Positions 7,039 to 13,913 of a stretch of 29,069 bases of DNA are shown piece after piece. Source of the stretch: Acholeplasmataceae bacterium (lineage in GTDB: Bacteria; Bacillota_I; Bacilli_A; Acholeplasmatales; Acholeplasmataceae); assembly GCA_016934175.1 (NCBI GenBank), contig JAFGTI010000031.1:1-29069 (forward strand), read 5' to 3'. The first letter of the stretch is position 1. Each line of letters starts with the position of its first letter. The notes beneath the pieces were generated by a model that worked only from the letters and a program-made list of their open reading frames with translations, was not told the DNA's origin and did no database searches. The translations under genes and the position numbers were made by a program.

Positions 7039-8040
7039 ATGGACAAAGATAAAAGACAACAAGCCCTTGAGGCTGCTATGAAACAGATTGAAAAGCAATA
7101 TGGTAAAGGTGCTGTTATGAGATTGGGTGACGAACCAGATCGACATGTAGCTGCAACTCCATCAGGTTCACTAGGACTTGATATTGCTCTAGGTATAGGT
7201 GGATATCCGAAAGGAAGAATTATTGAAATTTATGGACCTGAAAGTTCAGGTAAAACAACGCTTGCACTTCATGCAATTGCTGAAGTCCAAAAGTTAGGTG
7301 GTTATGTTGCATTTATTGATGCAGAGCATGCATTGGATCCTCAATATGCAAAAGCTTTGGGAGTTGATGTAGATAACTTGATTTTATCTCAACCAGATAC
7401 TGGAGAACAAGCTTTAGAAATTACTGAGGCTTTAATTAGAAGTGGTTCAGTTGATACAATAGTAATTGACTCTGTTGCTGCACTTGTTCCTGAAGCTGAA
7501 ATTAATGGCGAAATGGGTGATTCTCATATTGGACTCCAAGCTAGACTGATGAGTCAAGCAATGAGAAAATTATCAGGCGCAATTTCAAAAGCAAATGCAA
7601 CTGCGATTTTTATTAATCAAATTCGCGAAAAAGTTGGTGTGATGTTTGGTAGCCCTGAAACGACACCAGGTGGTAGAGCACTTAAGTTTTATTCATCTGT
7701 TCGACTTGAAATTAGAAGATCAGAAGCTATAAAGAGTGCAACAGATATTATCGGAAACAAGGCAAATATTAAAGTTGTCAAGAATAAAGTCGCACCACCA
7801 TTTAAGACAGTTTCAGTTGATATTATCTATGGACAAGGTATATCCAAAGTCGGTGAATTAGTAGATTTGGCATCAGGGTTAGACATTATTCAAAAAAGTG
7901 GTGCTTGGTTTGCCTATAATGGTGAAAAAATAGGTCAAGGTAGAGAAAATGCAAAACAATACCTCGCTGATCATCAAGAAATTTATGATAAAGTATTCAA
8001 ACAAGTCCTTGAACATTATAAGATTTCATATAAAAAATAA
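7039..8040 (+). CDS. recA: Recombinase RecA
   Basis: This 333-aa strand-exchange ATPase serves homologous recombination and uptake of transformed DNA. Walker A is GPESSGKT at 66-73, the catalytic Glu lies in DAEHALD near 96, Walker B is TIVIDSVAAL with D144, and NQIREKVGVMFGSPETTPGG (193-212) covers the L2 region and allosteric Gln. The C-terminus ends at YKISYKK without an acidic tail. The RBS GGAGG lies at 7025-7029. I see no SOS box (GAAC-N4-GTTC) and no convincing promoter in the 47-bp gap after pgsA, so read-through from pgsA is likely. Confidence 0.98.
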   Translation: MDKDKRQQALEAAMKQIEKQYGKGAVMRLGDEPDRHVAATPSGSLGLDIALGIGGYPKGRIIEIYGPESSGKTTLALHAIAEVQKLGGYVAFIDAEHALDPQYAKALGVDVDNLILSQPDTGEQALEITEALIRSGSVDTIVIDSVAALVPEAEINGEMGDSHIGLQARLMSQAMRKLSGAISKANATAIFINQIREKVGVMFGSPETTPGGRALKFYSSVRLEIRRSEAIKSATDIIGNKANIKVVKNKVAPPFKTVSVDIIYGQGISKVGELVDLASGLDIIQKSGAWFAYNGEKIGQGRENAKQYLADHQEIYDKVFKQVLEHYKISYKK

Positions 8041-8064
8041 AAGAACACGTGGTGTTCTTTTTTT
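8041..8064 (+). terminator. Intrinsic terminator of recA
   Basis: AAGAACAC (8041-8048) and GTGTTCTT (8052-8059) form a perfect 8-bp stem with a 3-base loop, immediately after the recA stop, followed by a T run ending at 8064. Confidence 0.92.
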
Positions 8065-8098
8065 AAGCAAAATTATAGAATTAGTATAAATAAACAGG

Positions 8099-8104
8099 TA
8101 TAAT
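8099..8104 (+). promoter_or_regulatory. Putative -10 element for the B12-protein/ABC transporter operon
   Basis: A perfect TATAAT lies 32 bases before the ATG at 8137 and after the recA terminator. The -35 region is not convincing. The leader is too short for a cobalamin riboswitch. Confidence 0.5.
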
Positions 8105-8136
8105 GTAATAGAAATTAAAATAGTAGAGGTGATTTG

Positions 8137-8784
8137 ATGCACATTAAAAATTATGAAGAATTTATAGATTTATTAAAAAAAGAACAAAAAGATAAAGCAG
8201 TTTTATACGCGATGAATTTGCTTGAAAAAGAAAAACTAACTATTGAGGAATTATACCAAGAGTTATTAGCTCCATCATTAACTGAGTTTAAATGCGATGT
8301 TGATGATTTAGAAGTTTGCATATGGAAAGAACACTTTAGAACTTCGATTATTAGAACAATATTAGAAAGTAGCTATCTCTACATTATCAAAAGAGTTGAA
8401 AATATTAAAAAGATCGATAAAAAGATTGTTGTTTTAACTCCACCATTTGAATATCATGAAATTGGAGCGATTATGGTTGCTCACTATTTGTTATTAGAAG
8501 GATTTGATGCATCGTATATTGGTGCAAATACACCAAAAGAAGAAATTCTATCAGCAATTCGGGCATATCATCCAGATTATATTGCTATGAGTGTCACCAA
8601 TCCATATAGTGTTGTCGTTACAAAACAAATAACCGACGAAATTAAACGATTTTTTCCTGATGTTAAAATTATCTTAGGTGGGCAAGCGTTCGATAATAAA
8701 GAAGCTACACATTCGATACAATATGATTATCTAATGCATTCATTAAATGATTTAATTGAATTTGGAAAAGAGGTTCAAAAATGA
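8137..8784 (+). CDS. Stand-alone cobalamin-binding-like sensor protein
   Basis: This 215-aa protein has two parts. A helical cap (about 1-90) contains WKEHFRTS, with E65-H66 matching the Glu-His of the CarH-type B12-binding helical bundle. A Rossmann-like cobalamin domain (about 96-215) has E105-x-H107-x-x-G110 (the E-x-H-x-x-G form of D-x-H-x-x-G), AMSVT at 150-154 and LGGQAF near 180-185. In B12 proteins these hold the lower His ligand and the nucleotide tail. There is no MerR-type helix-turn-helix and no methyltransferase domain. The Trp placed ten residues before E-H in CarH photoreceptors is not at that spacing. AGAGGTG at 8125-8131 supports ATG 8137 over an in-frame TTG three bases earlier. 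The 3' end overlaps the permease as ATGA. Cobalamin binding is inferred; the role is unknown. Confidence 0.75.
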   Translation: MHIKNYEEFIDLLKKEQKDKAVLYAMNLLEKEKLTIEELYQELLAPSLTEFKCDVDDLEVCIWKEHFRTSIIRTILESSYLYIIKRVENIKKIDKKIVVLTPPFEYHEIGAIMVAHYLLLEGFDASYIGANTPKEEILSAIRAYHPDYIAMSVTNPYSVVVTKQITDEIKRFFPDVKIILGGQAFDNKEATHSIQYDYLMHSLNDLIEFGKEVQK

Positions 8785-9938
8785 GACTCGCACTCCAAAT
8801 CGCTTGGCGCTTTTTAGCATCAGCCAAAAGACAGACGATTATTATTGTTTTAGGAATTGCTGTTGGTGTATCGGTTCAAGTATTCATCGGATCTTTAATC
8901 ACAGGATTACAAAAAAGTTTAGTAGATTCAACCATCGGTTCATCCTCACATATCACAGTGGTAAGTGAAGCATCAGATACTTATATTGATAATTATCAAA
9001 TTACTATAAATAACCTTGAATTAGAAAGTGATGATATTTCTGTTATATCACCTGTAGTCAATCTAGGTGGAATTCTTCAAAAAGACACTTTGAAAAAAGA
9101 AATATTGTTTAGAGGTTTTGATTTAATTGAAGCAAATCAAATTTACGGGTTCGATTCAAAAATCACTGAAGGAGAACTTCCTACTTTGTTAAATGAAATA
9201 CTTTTAGGAAAATCTTTGAAAAATGATTTGAACTTGAACGTTGGTGATACGATAGATATTGAAATATTGGGTAATGTGAGATCATTGACTGTTGTTGGAT
9301 TTTTTGATTTTAATGTAGCAGTTATTAATTCTACATGGGGGATTGGTACTTTAGCAACCCTTCAAGATATTATCGGTAGTACTAATGACATATCAGCTAT
9401 AGAAATGCAGATTAATGATGTGTTTCAAGCAGAAGTATTAGCAGCAACACTTGACCAAAATCTAAGTAATAGTAACTTAAAAACAGAAAATTGGATGAGC
9501 CAAAATCAAGAGCTACTTTCTGGTCTTCAGGGACAAAGTACTTCATCGCTAATGATTCAGGTCTTTGTGATTATATCGGTTGTACTTGGAATATCATCCG
9601 TACTTGCTATAACAGTCATGCAGAAATCAAGACAGATTGGTATTTTAAAGGCAATGGGTATTCAAGATAAAGATGCATCGAGAATTTTTCTTTTTGAAGG
9701 TTTTCTTTTAGGTATCTTTGGAGCTTTTGCTGGTGTTGTCCTTGGATTAGGTTTACTCTATTCCTTTACGACGTTTGCTCTAAATCCTGATGGATCACCT
9801 GTTGTACCGCTGTTCATCGACCCACAATTTATAGCATTATCTGCTTTGATTGCCTTAGTTGCATCAACGTTTGCATCACTGATACCAGCTATTAAGTCAT
9901 CAAAGATGACAGTCATTGAGGTGATTAGAAATGCCTAA
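8781..9938 (+). CDS. FtsX/MacB-family ABC transporter permease
   Basis: This 385-aa permease has one N-terminal transmembrane helix (about 17-40, IIIVLGIAVGVSVQVFIGSLI region). A large extracytoplasmic MacB-type domain follows (about 45-255). Three C-terminal helices end the protein (about 258-285, 305-335, 350-375), with the family motif MQKSRQIGILKAMGI between the first two. This is the LolCE/MacB/FtsX topology; such systems extrude lipoproteins, peptides or drugs, or transmit signals, rather than import solutes. In a Gram-positive-type cell the substrate cannot be told. It overlaps the upstream cobalamin-like gene by 4 bp and the ATPase gene by 8 bp, so the three are translationally coupled. 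Confidence 0.88.
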   Translation: MRLALQIAWRFLASAKRQTIIIVLGIAVGVSVQVFIGSLITGLQKSLVDSTIGSSSHITVVSEASDTYIDNYQITINNLELESDDISVISPVVNLGGILQKDTLKKEILFRGFDLIEANQIYGFDSKITEGELPTLLNEILLGKSLKNDLNLNVGDTIDIEILGNVRSLTVVGFFDFNVAVINSTWGIGTLATLQDIIGSTNDISAIEMQINDVFQAEVLAATLDQNLSNSNLKTENWMSQNQELLSGLQGQSTSSLMIQVFVIISVVLGISSVLAITVMQKSRQIGILKAMGIQDKDASRIFLFEGFLLGIFGAFAGVVLGLGLLYSFTTFALNPDGSPVVPLFIDPQFIALSALIALVASTFASLIPAIKSSKMTVIEVIRNA

Positions 9939-10635
9939 TATCATTGAGTTGAAAAAGATTAATAAAATATATGGTGAAAAAACACCAAATCCAACACAAG
10001 TTCTATTTGATTTAGATTTAAACTTCGAAGAAAGCACGTTTAATTCAATTATTGGTCAATCAGGAAGTGGTAAAAGTACCTTACTTAATATTATGGGTAC
10101 TTTAGATAGTGCAACGAGTGGTGATGTGATAATTAATCAAGTTGAAACTCATAAAATGAGTAAGAACCAGCTATCAAAACTACGCAATGAAATGATTGGA
10201 TTTATATTCCAATTTCATTATTTGCTACCAGAATATACAGCATTAGAAAATGTACTTATGCCATATCGTATATCCAAAAAAGCAATTACGAAAGAAGTAA
10301 TGGATAGAGCGAATGAATTACTTGAAATTGTAGGATTAACGAAGGTTAAAAACAATTTAGCAATTAATATGTCTGGTGGTCAACAACAAAGAGTTGCCAT
10401 AGCAAGAAGTTTGATTAATAATCCTAAAATAATTTTTGCAGATGAGCCTACTGGTAACCTTGATAGTGATACAACTGAACAAGTCTATGAGCTACTCAGA
10501 AAAATAAATGAAACTTACCAAACAACATTTATAATTATCACACATGATCGGCATATCGCTGAAAAAGCAGATCGAATTATTGAAATCAAAGATGGAAGAA
10601 TTAATCTTGATATAACAAAAGAAAAAAAGGTTTAA
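9931..10635 (+). CDS. ABC transporter ATPase (LolD/MacB type)
   Basis: This 234-aa nucleotide-binding subunit has all motifs: Walker A GQSGSGKST at 42-50, Q-loop around Q94 in FIFQFHYLLPEYTALENV, signature MSGGQQQRVAIARS at 147-160, Walker B IIFADEP ending at D171-E172, and H-loop His205 in IITHD. The FQ.h.LLP..tA.eNV stretch is typical of the MacB/LolD class. It would dimerise and power the adjacent permease. There is no fused permease as in Gram-negative MacB and no accessory periplasmic adaptor gene nearby. A bidirectional terminator follows. Confidence 0.92.
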   Translation: MPNIIELKKINKIYGEKTPNPTQVLFDLDLNFEESTFNSIIGQSGSGKSTLLNIMGTLDSATSGDVIINQVETHKMSKNQLSKLRNEMIGFIFQFHYLLPEYTALENVLMPYRISKKAITKEVMDRANELLEIVGLTKVKNNLAINMSGGQQQRVAIARSLINNPKIIFADEPTGNLDSDTTEQVYELLRKINETYQTTFIIITHDRHIAEKADRIIEIKDGRINLDITKEKKV

Positions 10636-10673
10636 AAAAAAGCCAAGGTTCTAATAAGAATCTTGGCTTTTTT
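10634..10673. terminator. Bidirectional intrinsic terminator
   Basis: A stem of GCCAAGGTTCT (10642-10652) / AGAATCTTGGC (10657-10667) with one G-T pair and loop AATA is flanked by an A run upstream and a T run downstream. It can serve both the ABC operon (+) and the convergent gene ending at 10675 (-). Confidence 0.9.
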
Positions 10674-10674
10674 A

Positions 10675-11292
10675 TTATGATATAACATTTAATGGATTTA
10701 AATCTTTTAGTGAAAACTCAACATATTTTGTCATTGGAACATCATTTCCACCAGTTGTTAATATATATTCTACTTTTAGATATAAGTGAGGTTCACTGAC
10801 CTTAACAAATAGAAGAGGATTTGTTGGGAGATTGTAATTGAAATCTATATTAAAAATATGATATATTTCTAGACTTCGTTTTGTTCCAAGAGATCTCAAA
10901 CTTGTCCAATCAGTTTGCAAAACAGGTGTAACAAAAACAGATTTCACAACATAGTTTTCATGTGCTTCATAGGTAATATCAAATTCATAATATCCACCAG
11001 TAAGCTCATCTGTATTTGGATCAAGTATAGGATATTTAAGTTTACTCCAAACAATATTTAAAGAGAATGCGTCAATACCATCAGTATCTAGAAATTCTTT
11101 CACTTCAACAGTATCTGGGGTAACTTCTGCATCAAAGTTTACTACCTTGTTCGCCGTATATGAGCCCACATACATAATTAAAATGAGTGCGATAGGTACA
11201 ATCACTAAAAAGGCTATCGAAACAATCTTTAATCGGTATTTATGAAGCCATTTCCAAAATGTCATTTTTTCTTCTATTTTTTGATTTTTCAT
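10675..11292 (-). CDS. Single-pass membrane-anchored hypothetical protein
   Basis: I do not recognise this 205-aa protein. A short basic cytoplasmic tail (MKNQKIEEKMTFWKWLHKYR) is followed by one transmembrane helix (about 22-42, IVSIAFLVIVPIALILIMYVG). An extracellular domain of about 160 residues is rich in alternating beta-strand pattern (YYEFDITYEAH, YNLPTNPLLFVKV, LYLKVEYILTTGG). No cysteine, lipobox or catalytic motif is visible. The frame extends to an ATG at 11322, but that codon falls at the predicted transcription start. The ATG at 11292 has AAGGAG ten bases upstream and is preferred. It is a monocistronic unit convergent with the ABC operon and divergent from rny. A fold resembling an immunoglobulin-like sandwich is only a guess. 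Confidence 0.75.
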   Translation of the reverse strand: MKNQKIEEKMTFWKWLHKYRLKIVSIAFLVIVPIALILIMYVGSYTANKVVNFDAEVTPDTVEVKEFLDTDGIDAFSLNIVWSKLKYPILDPNTDELTGGYYEFDITYEAHENYVVKSVFVTPVLQTDWTSLRSLGTKRSLEIYHIFNIDFNYNLPTNPLLFVKVSEPHLYLKVEYILTTGGNDVPMTKYVEFSLKDLNPLNVIS

Positions 11293-11327
11293 TAAGATAA
11301 AACTCCTTAGTAAAGTGTTCATGTCCT

Positions 11328-11333
11328 ATTATA
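11328..11333 (-). promoter_or_regulatory. -10 element for the 205-aa membrane protein
   Basis: The - strand reads a perfect TATAAT (11333 down to 11328). The -35 region is AT-rich and unclear. The predicted start near 11321 gives a leader of about 30 bases to ATG 11292. Confidence 0.55.
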
Positions 11334-11387
11334 CAGGAAATTTAAAAAAATTAAAGTTAATTAAAAAAATTACTCTTGGTTTCTTCA

Positions 11388-11417
11388 TTGACTTGAAACC
11401 GAAAAATAAGGTATAAT
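11388..11417 (+). promoter_or_regulatory. Sigma-A-type promoter of rny
   Basis: -35 TTGACT (11388-11393) and -10 TATAAT (11412-11417) are separated by 18 bp. The leader to the rny ATG is about 65 bases. Confidence 0.8.
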
Positions 11418-11437
11418 GATTAGGTACAACATGTATA

Positions 11438-11463
11438 AGACAATTTGATTAAATCGATTGTTT
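11438..11463 (+). other. Possible hairpin in the rny 5' leader
   Basis: AGACAAT (11438-11444) can pair with ATTGTTT (11457-11463) with one wobble, and GAT/ATC can pair inside. It is AT-rich and weak, has no T run, and lies 15 bases before the Shine-Dalgarno. It may be a leader structure affecting rny expression or may be chance. Confidence 0.25.
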
Positions 11464-11490
11464 AAAATATTATTAAATGGAGGTGTAAGA

Positions 11491-13068
11491 ATGTTATTTA
11501 TGACATTCAGTACTGGTGAAACAGTCATCTCCGTTTTGCTAGCCATAATCATTGGTTTTGCTATTGGATATTTTATTCGCGTTTGGCACCGCGAGAAGAG
11601 TATCAGAGCAACCCGTGAATTGGCCGAAAAAATTGTTGAAGACGGAAAAAAAGAAGCCGAAAAGTCAAAAAGAGAAAGTGTTTTAGAAGCCAAACAAGAA
11701 ATTTTTGTGTTACGCAAGGATTTTGATAATGACATGCGTGAACGCAGACAGGTCGTGCTTAATCTTGAAAACAAGGTTACACAGCGCGAAGACACCTTGA
11801 ATCGTCGTGCGGTTCATTTAGACAAGCGTGAAGAAACCTTAGCACTACGTGAAGACAAACTTGATGAAAAGAAGGAACAACTCGAACAATTAAATAGCAA
11901 AGCGGAAGAAGTATTAAAGCAACAAGAAACAAAACTGATAGAAATCTCTAGTTTAAGTGTTGATCAAGCAAGAGAAATCATCATGGCAAGAGTAAAAGAA
12001 AGTATGTCTGACGAAATTGCCGTGTACATCAGAGATGAAGAAGAAAGAGCGAAGACTGAAGTTCAAACACGGTCTAAGCAATTGTTATCCCTTGCAATTC
12101 AGAAGTATGCTAGTGAAACCACAACAGAAAGAACTGTTTCCGTTGTTGATTTACCAAATGATGAAATGAAGGGAAGAATCATTGGTCGCGAAGGTAGAAA
12201 TATTCGCACTATTGAGGCATTAACCGGTGTTGATCTTATTATTGATGATACACCAGAAGCAGTTGTACTGAGTGGTTTTGATCCGATTAGAAGAGAAATT
12301 GCCAAGCGTGCATTAAGTACGTTAGTATCTGATGGTCGTATTCATCCAGGACGTATTGAAGAAGTTGTTGAAAAAGCTAGAGTAGAAGTAGATATGTTCG
12401 TTAGAGAAGCTGGAGAAGATGCAGTATTTAAAACCGGTATTGGTCGTATTCATCCCGACCTAGTTAAACTATTAGGAAGATTAAGTTTTAGAACAAGCTA
12501 CGGTCAAAATGTATTAAAACATTCTATAGAAACTGCATTCCTTGCTGGAAAATTAGCAGTTGAGATTGGTGAAGATGAATTTCTTGCACGACGTGCTGGA
12601 CTACTACATGATATAGGAAAAGCAGTTGATCATGAAGTTGAAGGTGGTCATGTTGAGATTGGTGTGAATATTGTCAATCGATATAAAGAACCAAAAGAAG
12701 TTGCTGATGCAATTGCATCTCACCATGGAGATAAAGAAGCAGAAAGTATTATTGCTGTCTTGGTCGCTGCAGCAGATGCATTAAGTGCTGCTCGTCCTGG
12801 TGCACGCAGTGAATCCATGGAAAATTATATCAAGCGTTTAGAACAATTAGAAGCCATTTCCAATGAAATTCCTGGAGTTGAAAAATCATATGCAATTCAA
12901 GCTGGACGAGAAATAAGAGTTATTGTCAAAGCAGATCAAATCGATGATTTATCAACCTTCAAGGTAGCACGTGAGATCAAAGAACAAATTGAACAAAAGA
13001 TGACGTATCCTGGAACAATTAAGGTGACAGTTATCCGTGAAACACGAGCAACAGACATTGCAAAATAA
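11491..13068 (+). CDS. rny: Ribonuclease Y
   Basis: This 525-aa membrane-bound endoribonuclease initiates mRNA decay in Firmicutes. An N-terminal transmembrane helix (about 11-29, VISVLLAIIIGFAIGYFI) is followed by a long charged coiled coil (about 35-190). The KH domain begins at VVDLPNDEMKGRIIGREGRN (about 217-236). The HD domain (about 340-430) includes HSIETAFLAGKLA and LLHDIGKAVDHE. Length matches the family. The frame opens at TTG 11458, but GGAGGTG at 11479-11485 places the start at ATG 11491, which also gives a proper membrane anchor. It has its own promoter and terminator. Neighbouring ymdB, miaB and the YmcA-like gene echo the Bacillus order. Confidence 0.96.
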   Translation: MLFMTFSTGETVISVLLAIIIGFAIGYFIRVWHREKSIRATRELAEKIVEDGKKEAEKSKRESVLEAKQEIFVLRKDFDNDMRERRQVVLNLENKVTQREDTLNRRAVHLDKREETLALREDKLDEKKEQLEQLNSKAEEVLKQQETKLIEISSLSVDQAREIIMARVKESMSDEIAVYIRDEEERAKTEVQTRSKQLLSLAIQKYASETTTERTVSVVDLPNDEMKGRIIGREGRNIRTIEALTGVDLIIDDTPEAVVLSGFDPIRREIAKRALSTLVSDGRIHPGRIEEVVEKARVEVDMFVREAGEDAVFKTGIGRIHPDLVKLLGRLSFRTSYGQNVLKHSIETAFLAGKLAVEIGEDEFLARRAGLLHDIGKAVDHEVEGGHVEIGVNIVNRYKEPKEVADAIASHHGDKEAESIIAVLVAAADALSAARPGARSESMENYIKRLEQLEAISNEIPGVEKSYAIQAGREIRVIVKADQIDDLSTFKVAREIKEQIEQKMTYPGTIKVTVIRETRATDIAK

Positions 13069-13087
13069 GAGGCTTAGGCCTCTTTTT
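13067..13087 (+). terminator. Intrinsic terminator of rny
   Basis: AAGAGGC (13067-13073) / GCCTCTT (13078-13084) is a 7-bp stem with loop TTAG, starting inside the rny stop codon and followed by a short T run. It may be leaky, since no strong promoter lies before ymdB 22 bases on. Confidence 0.8.
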
Positions 13088-13108
13088 GTTAGAAAGAAGT
13101 GTGAGTAA

Positions 13109-13870
13109 ATGAAAATATTATTTATAGGAGATATTTATGGGAAACCAGGTCTTGAAATGGTTACTACATACCTTCCCGAAATAAAGGATAAACATCATCC
13201 TAATTTAATCATTGTAAATGCCGAAAATGCCGCAAATGGGCGTGGAATCAACCTTAAAATTTATAAAGAATTAATGAGTTTAGGAATCCACGCAATCACC
13301 ATGGGAAATTGGGTTTGGGGCAATAGAGAATTATTTGAATTTATTGATCAATCAAATATTGTGCGACCTATGAATTTTAGAGAATCGCCAGGTAAAGGAT
13401 ATATCACAATCAATTACAATGGACAAAAATTGTTGGTCATCAATGCTTTGGGTAGAACGTTTATGAATCCCAATCTTGAAGATCCTTTTACGAGTATTGA
13501 AAAGATTGTTGAAGCGGAGCATGCAGATTTCACATTTATTGATTTTCATGCTGAAGCTACAAGCGAAAAAGTTGCGTTAGGACACTATCTAGATGGAAAA
13601 GTTGATGTTATAGTAGGAACACATACACACGTGCAAACAGCAGATGAAAGAGTTCTACCCAAAGGAACACTTTATATTACTGATGTAGGTATGACTGGGC
13701 CACTAAATGGAGTCATTGGTGTGACTAAGGAAATCGTGTTAGATCGTTTTTTAAATGGTTTTTCTATTCCTAATGAGGTTGCACCAGGTTCTAAGCAATT
13801 AAATGCTGTGATTTTAGATTTAAAGAAAAAGACAATAAAAAGAATTCATATTGAAAGCGAAACAGTATAA
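13109..13870 (+). CDS. ymdB: YmdB-family metallophosphoesterase with altered GNH motif
   Basis: This 253-aa protein belongs to the TIGR00282/YmdB family. Metal-site motifs are present: FIGDIYGKPG (D8), VNAENAANGRGI (Glu-Asn near 39-40), DFHAEATSEK (His near 147), GTHTHVQTAD (two His near 172-174) and TLYITDVGMTGP. The conserved GNHTWD, whose His is the expected proton donor, reads GNWVWG here. Three residues differ, so this is not a single base error. YmdB of Bacillus cleaves 2',3'-cyclic nucleotides and affects biofilm and RNase Y-related regulation. This copy may be slowed, changed in substrate, or regulatory. The Shine-Dalgarno is weak. It lies between rny and miaB as in Bacillus. Confidence 0.9.
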   Translation: MKILFIGDIYGKPGLEMVTTYLPEIKDKHHPNLIIVNAENAANGRGINLKIYKELMSLGIHAITMGNWVWGNRELFEFIDQSNIVRPMNFRESPGKGYITINYNGQKLLVINALGRTFMNPNLEDPFTSIEKIVEAEHADFTFIDFHAEATSEKVALGHYLDGKVDVIVGTHTHVQTADERVLPKGTLYITDVGMTGPLNGVIGVTKEIVLDRFLNGFSIPNEVAPGSKQLNAVILDLKKKTIKRIHIESETV

Positions 13871-13886
13871 TTCATACTGTTTTTTC
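13861..13886 (+). terminator. Intrinsic terminator of ymdB
   Basis: AACAGTAT (13861-13868) / ATACTGTT (13874-13881) is an 8-bp perfect stem with a 5-base loop, starting in the last ymdB codons and running into a T tract. Confidence 0.82.
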
Positions 13887-13889
13887 ATG

Positions 13890-13895
13890 TATAAT
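13890..13895 (+). promoter_or_regulatory. -10 element of miaB
   Basis: TATAAT directly follows the ymdB terminator, in the context TTCATGTATAATA, which recurs exactly at the efp promoter (23533-23546 region). The -35 is unclear. AGGTG at 13902-13906 is the miaB ribosome-binding site. Confidence 0.5.
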
Positions 13896-13913
13896 AAGCA
13901 TAGGTGATTTTAA

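Noticed and set aside
8043..8057. GAAC...GTTC pair after recA, resembling an SOS box
   Set aside because: The spacing is 7, not 4, and the sequence is the stem of a clear intrinsic terminator.
8065..8136. Possible cobalamin riboswitch before the B12-binding-like gene
   Set aside because: Only about 70 bases separate the recA terminator from the ATG, and the -10 leaves a leader of about 25 bases, far too short.
8756..8968. 70-codon + strand frame across the B12-protein/permease junction
   Set aside because: It overlaps two strongly supported genes in another frame and shows no recognisable sequence.
11385..11795. 136-codon open frame on the - strand over the start of rny
   Set aside because: It lies antisense to the well-supported rny promoter, leader and coding sequence, has no ribosome-binding site of note and a Ser/Leu-rich composition typical of reverse-strand shadows.
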